Numbered from the stretch's first letter, positions 8,753 to 17,975 are shown. The stretch is DNA of 64,000 bases from Flavipsychrobacter sp. (GCA_016786565.1 JAEUVY010000031.1:94365-158364), one strand, 5' to 3'. Program-made: numbers and translations. The notes: a model not told the origin generated them from the letters alone.

Positions 8753-8899
8753 ATGCCCGCTAAAAAAACGAAACCAAGACGTCCATTGGCATTTACAATT
8801 ATCAGATATTTCATGCTGGTAATTTGTATATCCGTTGTCCTTTTAGCAATAGTCGGGTTACTAATGAAATATTATAAACTATCTAAACACATTTTTTAA
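8753..8899 (+). CDS. Small single-span membrane protein
   Basis: A 48-residue reading frame starting MPAKKTKPRRPL, with a basic N-terminus, then one strong hydrophobic helix (FMLVICISVVLLAIVGLLM) and a short basic tail. Its stop shares the base at 8899 with the ATG of the CusA-like gene (TAATG), which argues for translational coupling and for the gene being real. An upstream in-frame start exists at 8693, but that would begin inside the hairpin region. The orientation (positive-inside) would put the C-terminal stub in the periplasm. No family recognised. Confidence 0.55.
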   Translation: MPAKKTKPRRPLAFTIIRYFMLVICISVVLLAIVGLLMKYYKLSKHIF

Positions 8900-11800
8900 T
8901 GTTAGACAATATTATCCGCTTTTCCATCAGGAATAAGCTGATCATTGGCATTCTCACGCTAATGTTGATTGTATGGGGTATTTACTCCCTTGCTCAACTT
9001 CCGGTTGATGCCTTACCGGACATAACAAATAATCAGGTTCAGATTATTACAAAAGCACCTACCCTTGCGGCTCAGGAAGTTGAACAGTTCATTACCTACC
9101 CTGTTGAGCGTGCAATGTCTAATCTGCCCGAGATAACTGAAATGCGCTCCATGTCAAGGTTTGGACTAAGTGTTATTACGGTTGTTTTTAAAGAATCAAC
9201 CAATATTTACTTTGCAAGGCAGCTAATATCCGAAAAGCTGAAAGAGGCAGAGGAGAACATACCCAAAGGAGTTGGGAAACCGGAACTTGCGCCTGTCACA
9301 ACCGGATTGGGTGAAATATACCAGTATATAATTCACCCAAAAAAAGGAAGTGAATCAAAGTATTCTGCAATGGACTTACGGACAATGCAGGACTGGATAG
9401 TTTCCCGCCAGTTATATGGCATTGCTGGAGTGGCTGAAGTAACCGCATTTGGGGGTATAACAAAGCAATACGAAGTGACATTATCTCCTGAAAGGCTAAA
9501 AGCGATGAATGTCACTATACCCGAAGTATTCAACGCCCTTGAAAAAAATAACGAAAACACGGGAGGCGCATATATCGAAAAGAAACCCAATGCCTACTTT
9601 ATACGTGGTGTCGGCTTAATGGGAAACATAACTGATATTGAGAATACGCTTGTTAAGCAACAAGGGAATGGCATTCCCTTATTCATTAAGGACATTGCAA
9701 CCGTTAAGTTAGGTTCACCTCCTCGTTACGGTGCTATGACCTACAACGGAGAAAAGGAAGTCGTTGGAGGTATCGTATTGATGTTGAAAGGGGCTAACAG
9801 CGCAGAAGTTGTCGAAAGGGTAAAAGAAAGGATGCTTATCATCCAAAAATCATTACCTAACGATGTAACAATTGAAGCTTTTTTAGACCGGACAAACCTT
9901 ATTGACAGGGCTATCGGAACTGTAAAAAAGAACTTAATAGAGGGTGCGCTTATAGTCATATTTGTGTTGGTTGTATTTCTCGGCAATTTAAGGGCAGGTT
10001 TAATTGTTGCTTCTGCCATCCCGTTATCATTGCTTTTTGCACTTGGAATGATGAATCTGTTTGGCGTAAGTGCAAACCTTATGTCATTGGGGGCTATTGA
10101 TTTCGGGTTAATAGTAGATGGTGCAGTAATAATTGTCGAAGCGGTAATGCACCATTTAGCAATGCGAAAGACAACGGAGAGGTTATCACAATCACAAATG
10201 GATGACGAGGTTTTTCATTCAGCATCACAAATAAGAAGCAGTGCCGCATTCGGGGAAATAATTATCCTGATAGTCTATATCCCAATTCTTTCACTTGTCG
10301 GTATAGAGGGAAAAATGTTCCACCCTATGGCAGAAACAGTCTCGTTTGCGATATTAGGCGCACTGATCTTGTCTCTTACTTATATCCCTATGGTTTCAGC
10401 ACTATTCTTATCGAAAAATCCAAAGACTAAACCTACACTTTCGGACAGAATGATGACATTCTTGCAGAAGAAATATGTGCCAATCCTTAAAGCGGCAATA
10501 AAATTAAAAGCAGTTATCATAATATCAGCTTTCGCCTTGGTGATAATTGCCGTTTTGATTTTCAACCGATTAGGTGGGGAGTTTATCCCTCAACTGGAGG
10601 AAGGAGATTATGCCGTTGAATTTGTACTACCTCAAGGCGCATCCCTGTCTCAGACTATTGAGACAGTAATGCTGGCAGAACGGATGATTAAGATGTACCC
10701 GGAGGTAAAGATGGTAGTCGGGAAAACGGGTAGTGCAGACGTGGCGACGGATCCGATGCCTCCACAGGCTTCAGATCTTATGGTCATCCTGAAAGACAAG
10801 AGTGAATGGAGAAAAGGAAAAACCTTTTATGGTTTGTCGGATGAGATTAGAAAGACGTTGGAGGACATTCCCGGCGTGATCGCAGAACCGAGCCAGCCCA
10901 TCCAGATGAGATTTAATGAACTAATGACAGGTATTAAACAGGACGTTGCAGTTAAGATATTTGGCGAAAGTATGGATAGCCTGAATTCCATTGCACAAGA
11001 AGTGTCAAATGCGATTAAATCCATACCCGGAATTACACAACCGCAGGTTGAAAAAGTAAGCGGCTTGCCACAGATAACTATAAAATATGACAGGGCAAGA
11101 ATGGCTAATTATGGATTGACAATAGCAGATGTCAATCAGATCATTAGTGCTGCTTTCGCCGGATACAAATCGGGTGTTATTTATGAGAATGAACGAAAGT
11201 TTGATTTAGTTGTGAGACTTGACAGCGTAAACCGAAATTCAATAGATAATGTAAGTGATCTCTTTATACCTATAAAAGGTGGCAACCAAATACCGCTTTC
11301 GCAGGTTGCAAGTGTGGGGTATGAAACAGGGCCAACACAAATAAGCAGGGAAGATGGCAGGAGGCGAATTGTAGTCAGCTTCAACGTAAGCGGAAGAGAT
11401 GTACGCAGTGTTGTAGAGGATGTACAAAAAGCACTAACTAACAAAGTGAAATTACCAATCGGCTACTACTTTACTTATGGAGGTACATTCGAGAACCTGC
11501 AAAAGGCTTCTGCCCGTTTAATGATAGCGGTTCCGATTGCTTTGCTTTTGATTTTCGCATTGCTCTATTTTACACTTAACTCATTAAAGCAAGCGACTTT
11601 AATATTTACTGCCATTCCAATGTCAGCTATAGGAGGCGTTTTTGCCCTGCTAATGCGTGGAATGCCGTTTTCCATATCAGCAGGTGTTGGTTTTATTGCG
11701 CTCTTTGGTGTAGCCGTGCTTAATGGTATTGTATTGATCGGAACATTCAACCAATTAGCCAAAGAAGGTTATGACGATATTGTGGCACGAGTAATAGAGG

Positions 11801-13230
11801 GAGCAAAAATAAGGCTTCGGCCAGTGCTTATGACAGCCACTGTAGCCTCATTGGGCTTTTTACCAATGGCACTATCAACAGGAGCAGGGGCCGAAGTTCA
11901 AAAGCCATTGGCTACTGTAGTAATAGGTGGTTTATTGACAGCAACTGTTTTAACCCTTATTGTGTTACCCTTACTGTATATCCTGTTCAACCAGCGCAGA
12001 AAGAAAAGCACCATTGCTATTTCCGCTGTAATGTTGTTCATTCTGTTTTCAAGTCAGGCAAATGCACAAACTACAACAGTACAAACAGAAAAAGTCCGCA
12101 TATCGTTTGATGAAGCCTATGAGATAGCACTCAGGAATAATTTACAACTGCGGAGCAGTGATATTGCAGTGAGCCGTTCCCAAATATTAACAGGCACATC
12201 GTTTGACATTCCCAAAACTGGCTTCTTTATAGAAAATGAAGACATCAGGCCAACGGACAAACAGGGAATATTAAAAGCAGGTGTTTCTCAAAGTATTAGC
12301 TGGCCTGGGATATATGCAGCGCAAAAGAAACTATTGCAGCAACAGGTAAAATCACTGGAATATACAAAGCAGGTCAGGGTCTTAGAAATTAAACGCAACG
12401 TACAAACCGCCTATTACACCCTTTGGTATTATTACAACAAACAAGCGTTATGGCAGGAATTAGATAGTATCTACCTTGAATCAGCTACTATGGCCAGACT
12501 ACGGGTAAGAACAGGAGAAAGTGCAGGTTTAGACAGTATTGCCGCTAATGCAAAGAGCGGAGAAATTAATAATCAGTTCAAAGCAATTCAGAATGATATT
12601 GAAATGCAGCAGGCGGCATTAAATGTCTTGCTAAACACAGACACTCTTTATCTGCCGGAAAATTCCAAACTTGGAAAAATAAAAACGGATATTAACATAG
12701 CACCTGCTAATACGCATCCTTTATTACTTGTACAGCAACAGGCAGTAAATGTTGCCCAGGCTGATGTCAGAGTTGCAAGGTTAGGTTCTTTGCCGGATTT
12801 TTCAGGAAGATTTTTCTCTCAGAGTTTATATGGTTTAGATAATCCATATTCCGGTTTTTCTTTTACAGTAGGCGTACCATTGTTTGGGTCAAGTAATTAT
12901 AAAAACAAGATCAGGGCAGCAAGGCTGGAGCAGGACTACCGGCAAACAATGTTTGATTATGAAGAGCAATCCTTAAATAGTCAGGTACAGCAAGCAATTC
13001 AAACATTGGATAAGAGTAGGCAAATGTTGCAGTATTATGAAACAACAGGTCTAAAACAAGCCGGAGACATTATAAAGGCTGCAAGCCTTTCCTACAAAGG
13101 CGGTGAGATCAGCTTTGCAGAACTTTCTCAGTATCTAAATCAGGCACTTGATATTCGCAAAAACTATTTGGATATTTTAAATCAATACAATCAGAACGTC
13201 ATTCAACTTAATTATTTTTTAAATCGCTAA
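8899..13230 (+). CDS. CusA/CzcA-type heavy-metal RND pump fused to a TolC-family channel
   Basis: A 1443-residue fusion. Residues 1 to about 1035 are a full heavy-metal RND permease. It has the N-terminal helix and LPVDALPDITNNQVQI, the TM4 motif DFGLIVDGAVIIVE (Asp401, Asp407, Glu414, aligning with the proton-relay acids of CzcA), and GGEFIPQLEEGDYAVE between the halves. A hydrophobic linker ending SSQANAQ then resembles an internal signal peptide. Residues about 1060-1443 are a TolC-like helical domain (ISFDEAYEIALRNNLQLRSS onwards). Fused forms of this kind are known in Bacteroidota. The adaptor gene follows 2 bp downstream. The pump should expel Cu/Ag or Zn/Co/Cd, and the metal cannot be fixed from sequence alone. 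Confidence 0.93.
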   Translation: MLDNIIRFSIRNKLIIGILTLMLIVWGIYSLAQLPVDALPDITNNQVQIITKAPTLAAQEVEQFITYPVERAMSNLPEITEMRSMSRFGLSVITVVFKESTNIYFARQLISEKLKEAEENIPKGVGKPELAPVTTGLGEIYQYIIHPKKGSESKYSAMDLRTMQDWIVSRQLYGIAGVAEVTAFGGITKQYEVTLSPERLKAMNVTIPEVFNALEKNNENTGGAYIEKKPNAYFIRGVGLMGNITDIENTLVKQQGNGIPLFIKDIATVKLGSPPRYGAMTYNGEKEVVGGIVLMLKGANSAEVVERVKERMLIIQKSLPNDVTIEAFLDRTNLIDRAIGTVKKNLIEGALIVIFVLVVFLGNLRAGLIVASAIPLSLLFALGMMNLFGVSANLMSLGAIDFGLIVDGAVIIVEAVMHHLAMRKTTERLSQSQMDDEVFHSASQIRSSAAFGEIIILIVYIPILSLVGIEGKMFHPMAETVSFAILGALILSLTYIPMVSALFLSKNPKTKPTLSDRMMTFLQKKYVPILKAAIKLKAVIIISAFALVIIAVLIFNRLGGEFIPQLEEGDYAVEFVLPQGASLSQTIETVMLAERMIKMYPEVKMVVGKTGSADVATDPMPPQASDLMVILKDKSEWRKGKTFYGLSDEIRKTLEDIPGVIAEPSQPIQMRFNELMTGIKQDVAVKIFGESMDSLNSIAQEVSNAIKSIPGITQPQVEKVSGLPQITIKYDRARMANYGLTIADVNQIISAAFAGYKSGVIYENERKFDLVVRLDSVNRNSIDNVSDLFIPIKGGNQIPLSQVASVGYETGPTQISREDGRRRIVVSFNVSGRDVRSVVEDVQKALTNKVKLPIGYYFTYGGTFENLQKASARLMIAVPIALLLIFALLYFTLNSLKQATLIFTAIPMSAIGGVFALLMRGMPFSISAGVGFIALFGVAVLNGIVLIGTFNQLAKEGYDDIVARVIEGAKIRLRPVLMTATVASLGFLPMALSTGAGAEVQKPLATVVIGGLLTATVLTLIVLPLLYILFNQRRKKSTIAISAVMLFILFSSQANAQTTTVQTEKVRISFDEAYEIALRNNLQLRSSDIAVSRSQILTGTSFDIPKTGFFIENEDIRPTDKQGILKAGVSQSISWPGIYAAQKKLLQQQVKSLEYTKQVRVLEIKRNVQTAYYTLWYYYNKQALWQELDSIYLESATMARLRVRTGESAGLDSIAANAKSGEINNQFKAIQNDIEMQQAALNVLLNTDTLYLPENSKLGKIKTDINIAPANTHPLLLVQQQAVNVAQADVRVARLGSLPDFSGRFFSQSLYGLDNPYSGFSFTVGVPLFGSSNYKNKIRAARLEQDYRQTMFDYEEQSLNSQVQQAIQTLDKSRQMLQYYETTGLKQAGDIIKAASLSYKGGEISFAELSQYLNQALDIRKNYLDILNQYNQNVIQLNYFLNR

Positions 13231-13232
13231 AG

Positions 13233-14393
13233 ATGAAACTATATAAAGCTATTTGCTTAGGGTTGTACATTTTGCTTTTAACGGCATGTGGAACTAAAAC
13301 AGAAACAAAAACAGAGGGTGCTACTACGGAACAACATCAACAAGAAACTACAGTAGTTTCACTTTCTGATGAACAAATGAAAGTAGCTGGCGTTGTATTG
13401 GGAGATATTGAAATGAAAAATCTAACCACTTCCATTAGCGTAAATGGCACACTTGCCGTACCAAACCAAAACAAGGCTTTGGTAACATCGCTGATAGGTG
13501 GTGTGCTGCGGTCATTGAATGTACAGCCGGGAAATTTAGTTCAAAAGGGGCAATCGGTAGGTACTATTGCCAATACTGAACTATCAGGCATCCAACAGCA
13601 AATCATCTCCATAAATGGACAACTTAAATATGCCGAACAGGAACAGAAAAGGCAAAAAGAACTTGTGGAGGGTAATGCTGCACCACTGAAAAATCTGCAA
13701 AAGGTCGAATCTGAAATAGTCAGCTTGAAAGCACAGCAAGCTGCATTACAAAATCACCTTACAACTTTAGGCGTATCTCCATCTCAGAATATCTCTTCAA
13801 TACTTACCATTACCGCACCTATTAGTGGCACTATATCGGAAGTGTTTGCACAGATCGGCTCTAATGTTGATGCAAGTAAACCTATTGCACAAATAATAAA
13901 CAACTCGGAATTACATTTGGATCTTTTCGTGTACGAAAAAGACTTACCAAAAGTCGCTTCCGGTCAAACGATCCATTTTACTTTAACCAATAATCCAGGC
14001 AAGGAATATGATGCAATAATCTATTCTATTGGTACGGCTTTTGCAAATGAAAGCAAATCAATACCTGTACATGCCCGTGTAATTAATAATAAAGCTGGTC
14101 TGATCGAGGGCATGAGCGTGACGGCTCGGATTAGTTTGGGAGAGAAGGTATATCCGGCAATACCTAATGATGCTATTATAAGCAATGGGGGTAAGGACTA
14201 CATATTTATTCTTTATAAATCACAGGATAGCACTGGTTCGGGAACAATTTTCAAAAGAGTGCAAGTGATAAAAGGTGCAACCGATGTTGGGTACTCAGAA
14301 ATAAAGCTACTGGAGGAATTGCCAAAAGGAACTAAAGTTGCCATAAAAGGTGCTTTCTTTTTGATGGCTAAAATGACTAATGTAGAAGAATAG
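13233..14393 (+). CDS. RND periplasmic adaptor lipoprotein (CusB/CzcB-like)
   Basis: A 386-residue protein with a lipoprotein signal (MKLYKAICLGLYILLLTAC, lipidated at Cys19). Architecture is that of a membrane-fusion protein: a beta-barrel strand, then a lipoyl half-motif (GGVLRSLNVQPGNLVQKGQS), a coiled-coil hairpin (about residues 110-180), the second lipoyl half (ITAPISGTISEVFAQIGSNV) and a C-terminal beta domain. It is 2 bp downstream of the pump gene and 3 bp upstream of the P-type ATPase gene. It would link the RND trimer to the fused TolC-like domain. No His-rich or Met-rich N-terminal extension is seen. Confidence 0.93.
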   Translation: MKLYKAICLGLYILLLTACGTKTETKTEGATTEQHQQETTVVSLSDEQMKVAGVVLGDIEMKNLTTSISVNGTLAVPNQNKALVTSLIGGVLRSLNVQPGNLVQKGQSVGTIANTELSGIQQQIISINGQLKYAEQEQKRQKELVEGNAAPLKNLQKVESEIVSLKAQQAALQNHLTTLGVSPSQNISSILTITAPISGTISEVFAQIGSNVDASKPIAQIINNSELHLDLFVYEKDLPKVASGQTIHFTLTNNPGKEYDAIIYSIGTAFANESKSIPVHARVINNKAGLIEGMSVTARISLGEKVYPAIPNDAIISNGGKDYIFILYKSQDSTGSGTIFKRVQVIKGATDVGYSEIKLLEELPKGTKVAIKGAFFLMAKMTNVEE

Positions 14394-14396
14394 CAA

Positions 14397-16841
14397 ATGA
14401 GAAATGTTTTTATTGTTGACCATACTGAAAGAAACACTATGCAAAAGACAAAAATCAACTTAAATATATTATTGCCTGAAGTACCTGATGAAAGAGACGC
14501 TTGTGTTGACCGGATTATTGCTGTAATGCAGAAGCATAAAGGCGTGGAAGAAGTGCATATAGTAGGCAAAGGGAATGAAGCGCAGCTTTGCTTTCATTAC
14601 AATCCCGATGTTATTTCCATAGATCAGATTCAGGAAAAAGCGAGAGAAGAGGGCGCAGTTATTACACAACAAATCGGGCATTTGTTGGTAGAGGTCAAAG
14701 CATTTCGGGAACTGAATGAGGCTGAAGGTGTTGAACATGATTTGCGAAAGCTAAAAGGTATGCTAAGTGTTTCTGTATCAGCCGCCGGAGTTATCCGCAC
14801 TGAATACAACCAATTGCAAACAAACAAACAGGACATATTGAATGTACTGGCAAAAAGCAATTTGGAGGTTGTCTCTACCAATAACCTCCATTTACATCAG
14901 GATGGCGAAGTTGAAACAGATGAACATATGCATGATGAGGATGAAGAGCATGAACACAGCCATAGTAGCGATGCAGGTAACAGTAAATGGAAGGTTTATG
15001 CGCCAGTGCTCATCAGCCTTTCAATGCTGTTGGCAGGGATAGCCTGCGACCAACTAATAAAGCCCGCCTTTTTTAGTGGGTGGGTAAGGCTTGCATGGTA
15101 TTTAGTGGCCTATGTTCCTGTCGGTTACCCTGTAGCAATGCAAGGCTTCCGATTAATAATAAAAGGAGATGTTTTTACGGAATTTGTATTGATGACTATC
15201 GCAACGATAGGTGCATTCTTTGTGGGTGAGTACCCCGAAGGTGTAACAGTGATGGTATTTTATACGGTTGGGGAGTTTTTTCAGGATGCGGCTGTAAACC
15301 GGGCTAAAAGAAGCATTAAGGCATTGCTTGATATTCGTCCATCATCTGCATTTGTAAAACGCAATGGCAATTTTAGCGAAGTACCTCCTAAAGAAGTAAA
15401 AATAGATGATATTATACAGATAAAAGCCGGAGAAAAAGTGCCGCTTGATGGTGAAATGCTTAGTGATGGTAGTTCATTTAATACTGCTGCGCTCACAGGA
15501 GAAAGCAAGCCTTCTGAAATTGGTAAAGGAGAACCTGTACTTGCAGGAATGATTAACCAGGATAAGGTAGTTGAATTGAAAGTGACTAAGCTGTACAATG
15601 ACAGTTCATTAGCCCGTATTCTTTCCCTTGTTCAGGAGGCTACAACACGGAAAGCAAAAACCGAACAATTCATTCGTAAGTTTTCGAGAATATATACGCC
15701 AATCGTTGTTTTTGTAGCCATTGGTATTGCTACACTCCCATATTTTTTCGTGCATGATTATGTATTTAATCAGTGGCTTTACCGGGCATTGATTTTTCTT
15801 GTTGTGTCCTGTCCTTGTGCATTGGTAATCTCTGTTCCGCTTGGATATTTTGGCGGTATTGGTGCAGCATCCCGTAATGGCATTCTCTTTAAGGGTTCAA
15901 ACTTCTTAGACCTTATGACAAAAGTGAATACCGTAGTGATGGATAAAACAGGAACACTTACCAAAGGTGTTTTCAAAGTGCAACAAGTAAAAAGCTATGA
16001 TATGGATGAGGCGATATGGCTGCCAATGGCTGCGGCCTTAGAAGCAGCATCAACACATCCCGTAGCGCAGGCAGTTGTTCAGTACGCCGGAGATAAAGCG
16101 AAAGATATTAAAGTAGAAGGTTTAGAAGAAATTAGTGGGCATGGATTAAAGGGGGTTATTGATGGAAAAGAGGTTCATGCAGGCAACATGAAACTTATGG
16201 ATAAAGTGGGTGTACAGGTAAATGGCGAATTGAAAAACATTGCTGACACAATAGTTGTGGTTGCCATTGATAAAAAGCTGGTTGGTTACATTACAATTGC
16301 TGATGAAATAAAAGAAGATAGTAAAGATGCTATAAAAGCACTTCATGATAGGAAAATAGAAACGATCATGCTTTCGGGCGATAAACAATCAGTTGTTGAC
16401 CGAGTAGCAAAAGAGTTAGGTATTAATCAGGCATTTGGAGATTTACTACCGGAGGGCAAAGTGAAAAAAGTGGAAGAAATAAAGAACGACAAATCTAAAG
16501 TGGTTGTCTTTGTTGGCGATGGAATAAATGATGCCCCTGTTCTTGCCCTAAGTGATGTTGGTATGGCAATGGGTGGTTTGGGCAGTGATGCAGCAATTGA
16601 GACGGCGGACGTAATTATACAAACCGATCAACCTTCACGAATTGCCAAAGCGATACAAATTGGGAAAGCTACAAACCATATAGTTTGGCAAAACATCATG
16701 TTCGCTTTTGTTGTCAAGGGTATTGTTATGGTTCTTGGTGCAAGTGGAAAGGCCACTATGTGGGAAGCTGTTTTTGCCGATGTAGGTGTTGCATTATTAG
16801 CGGTATTAAATGCGATGAGAATACAAAAAATGAAATTTTAA
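14397..16841 (+). CDS. Heavy-metal translocating P1B-type ATPase (Zn/Cd/Pb-type)
   Basis: An 814-residue P-type ATPase. Another start at ATG 14439 is equally possible and would remove 14 residues. The N-terminal 170 residues hold divergent metal-binding-like folds without a CxxC, then a His/acid-rich stretch (HMHDEDEEHEHSHSS). Core motifs are SCPCALVISVP in TM6 (Cys472-Pro-Cys474), the phosphorylation site DKTGTLTKG (Asp516), THPVAQAV with the HP dipeptide, and GDGINDAP. The last helices contain FADVGVALLAVLNAMR, whose Asp is the mark of the zinc/cadmium/lead subgroup. It exports metal from cytoplasm to periplasm, where the RND pump of the same operon can remove it. Confidence 0.94.
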   Translation: MRNVFIVDHTERNTMQKTKINLNILLPEVPDERDACVDRIIAVMQKHKGVEEVHIVGKGNEAQLCFHYNPDVISIDQIQEKAREEGAVITQQIGHLLVEVKAFRELNEAEGVEHDLRKLKGMLSVSVSAAGVIRTEYNQLQTNKQDILNVLAKSNLEVVSTNNLHLHQDGEVETDEHMHDEDEEHEHSHSSDAGNSKWKVYAPVLISLSMLLAGIACDQLIKPAFFSGWVRLAWYLVAYVPVGYPVAMQGFRLIIKGDVFTEFVLMTIATIGAFFVGEYPEGVTVMVFYTVGEFFQDAAVNRAKRSIKALLDIRPSSAFVKRNGNFSEVPPKEVKIDDIIQIKAGEKVPLDGEMLSDGSSFNTAALTGESKPSEIGKGEPVLAGMINQDKVVELKVTKLYNDSSLARILSLVQEATTRKAKTEQFIRKFSRIYTPIVVFVAIGIATLPYFFVHDYVFNQWLYRALIFLVVSCPCALVISVPLGYFGGIGAASRNGILFKGSNFLDLMTKVNTVVMDKTGTLTKGVFKVQQVKSYDMDEAIWLPMAAALEAASTHPVAQAVVQYAGDKAKDIKVEGLEEISGHGLKGVIDGKEVHAGNMKLMDKVGVQVNGELKNIADTIVVVAIDKKLVGYITIADEIKEDSKDAIKALHDRKIETIMLSGDKQSVVDRVAKELGINQAFGDLLPEGKVKKVEEIKNDKSKVVVFVGDGINDAPVLALSDVGMAMGGLGSDAAIETADVIIQTDQPSRIAKAIQIGKATNHIVWQNIMFAFVVKGIVMVLGASGKATMWEAVFADVGVALLAVLNAMRIQKMKF

Positions 16842-16845
16842 TGTT

Positions 16846-17148
16846 ATGGGTATTGAATTAGAATTAATAGTTTTACTGGCCTTACAGTTGATAGGCTCAT
16901 CCCTTTTTGCAAAATTTGAAATAGAAACGCCCGCACTGAGAAAAATCGTTAAGTGGCTCATTTTGGATGGAGTTACCGTTGGATTATACTATCTCATCGG
17001 TCATTTTGCTATATTATTCCCTTTTCTCATTTTGGTCATTGGTACAATCTTCCATTTCAGATTTTGCAAAAAAAATGGGATTGACCCGCTAAAGGCCACT
17101 CCCAAGAAAAAATACTATCAATTACGTCACTGGAAATGGGAGGATTAA
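16846..17148 (+). CDS. Small integral membrane protein at the end of the metal operon
   Basis: A 100-residue protein with three hydrophobic segments (ELIVLLALQLIGSSLFA; WLILDGVTVGLYYLIGHF; LFPFLILVIGTIFHFRF) and a basic C-terminus ending YYQLRHWKWED. It starts 4 bp after the ATPase stop, so it is in the same transcript. No family is recognised with confidence. It is the last intact gene of the AT-rich island. Confidence 0.7.
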   Translation: MGIELELIVLLALQLIGSSLFAKFEIETPALRKIVKWLILDGVTVGLYYLIGHFAILFPFLILVIGTIFHFRFCKKNGIDPLKATPKKKYYQLRHWKWED

Positions 17149-17159
17149 ACTCCCAAAAT

Positions 17160-17225
17160 TTACAAGCCTAACTTCTTAGCGGCATTGAAAATTTTTATCA
17201 AGTCTTCAAAGATTTGGTTCGACAT
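17160..17225 (-). pseudogene. 3' end of an unidentified gene at the island boundary
   Basis: Reverse frame ending at TAA 17162-17160 reads MSNQIFEDLIKIFNAAKKLGL, and the frame stays open further upstream (FFVEWTGE). It is too short to be a gene but has an amphipathic helical, protein-like composition, and base composition changes sharply right after it. It may be a truncated C-terminus left by recombination at the island edge, or the end of a gene used as integration target. I cannot name the parent protein. Confidence 0.4.
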
Positions 17226-17257
17226 TTCCCCTGTCCACTCTACAAAGAAAGAGCGAG

Positions 17258-17290
17258 AGCGGGGCGCGGAAAGCGCTCCGCTTTTGTTTT
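17258..17290 (+). terminator. Rho-independent terminator-like hairpin (repeat unit 1)
   Basis: AGCGGGGCGC (17258-17267) and GCGCTCCGCT (17273-17282) form a 10-bp stem with one G-U pair and a GGAAA loop, followed by TTTGTTTT. A nearly identical hairpin occurs at 17830-17859. Confidence 0.75.
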
Positions 17291-17345
17291 GCAGGCGGGT
17301 GATGCAGGTAGCTATTAAAACACTGCCACCACAAACACATTGATA

Positions 17346-17783
17346 ATGAAAAAGATAATTGGTTACAGAAAATTGCTGGGCGTGAACGAGCAGGCCACAC
17401 TGCAGACGTTGAAGACAGTGTACAGGAACCTGATGAAGGAATGGCATCCTGATAAGTTTACAAATCAGGACGAGAAGGACCTGTGTGAAGCAAAAAGCAG
17501 GCACATTATTGAGGCGTATCACTTTTTGGTGAGCATTGCCCCTGAGACAAGGGCGCAGACGCTGGATGCGTTTAATGTGACGATAGCTTCTGCAGGTATT
17601 ACGGATTTTGAGTATAAAGACGAAACGTTGTTGATCAACTTTGTTGACCAAAGCAGTTATGAGTGGTTTGGCATACCCAAGGCGCTGTATGTGAAAATGG
17701 TGAATGCTCCTGCGCTTGGTCGCTTTGCCCGCAGGCATATCTATCATTCTTTCCCTTATCGGGTGGCTGGTAAGGCGGAGTAG
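17346..17783 (+). CDS. J-domain protein with C-terminal KTSC domain
   Basis: A 145-residue protein. Residues 1 to about 65 form a DnaJ J-domain: GYRKLLGVNEQATLQTLKTV, then EWHPDKF with the HPD tripeptide that stimulates DnaK, and a final helix with EAYHFLV. Residues about 80-145 match the KTSC domain: SSYEWFGIPKALYVKMVNAP, then LGRFARRHIYHSFPYR. ATG 17346 is preferred to a TTG six bases upstream. Such proteins probably act as specialised DnaK co-chaperones. KTSC domains are small and of uncertain function, sometimes nucleic-acid associated. The gene lies just outside the island boundary, between two near-identical hairpins. Confidence 0.85.
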   Translation: MKKIIGYRKLLGVNEQATLQTLKTVYRNLMKEWHPDKFTNQDEKDLCEAKSRHIIEAYHFLVSIAPETRAQTLDAFNVTIASAGITDFEYKDETLLINFVDQSSYEWFGIPKALYVKMVNAPALGRFARRHIYHSFPYRVAGKAE

Positions 17784-17829
17784 TTGCCCGCAGGGAGCTA
17801 TTCCTAATGCGAATACTAAGAAATGCGAA

Positions 17830-17859
17830 AGCGGGGTGCGGAGTGCGCTCCGCTTTTTT
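17830..17859 (+). terminator. Terminator after the J-domain gene (repeat unit 2)
   Basis: AGCGGGGTGC and GCGCTCCGCT pair around GGAGT and are followed by TTTTTTG. An inner perfect stem GCGGAG/CTCCGC is also possible. The sequence is nearly the same as the hairpin at 17258, three differences over 28 bases. Confidence 0.8.
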
Positions 17860-17875
17860 GTGTTATTTGGGATGG

Positions 17876-17932
17876 CGTTTCATGCGTTACAAACGCAAAA
17901 CCGCGGAATCGGCATTGCAATTGCGGACCAGT
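17876..17932. repeat. Dispersed palindromic repeat, copy A
   Basis: This copy shares TTTCATGC, TACAAACGC, CCGCGG and the palindrome core with copy C near 20117-20175. The core here is TCGGCATT-GCA-ATTGCGGA (17909-17927), slightly degraded. After it comes ACCAGT, also shared. REP-like in appearance. Confidence 0.65.
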
Positions 17933-17975
17933 ATTATTATTCGTATTTTTACATTTAGTAAGAAGAGTAATCAAT

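Noticed and set aside
17160..17747. A 195-residue open frame on the minus strand overlapping the J-domain gene.
   Set aside because: Most of it is the antisense shadow of a convincing J-domain/KTSC gene; only its last 21-30 residues look protein-like and are listed as a remnant.
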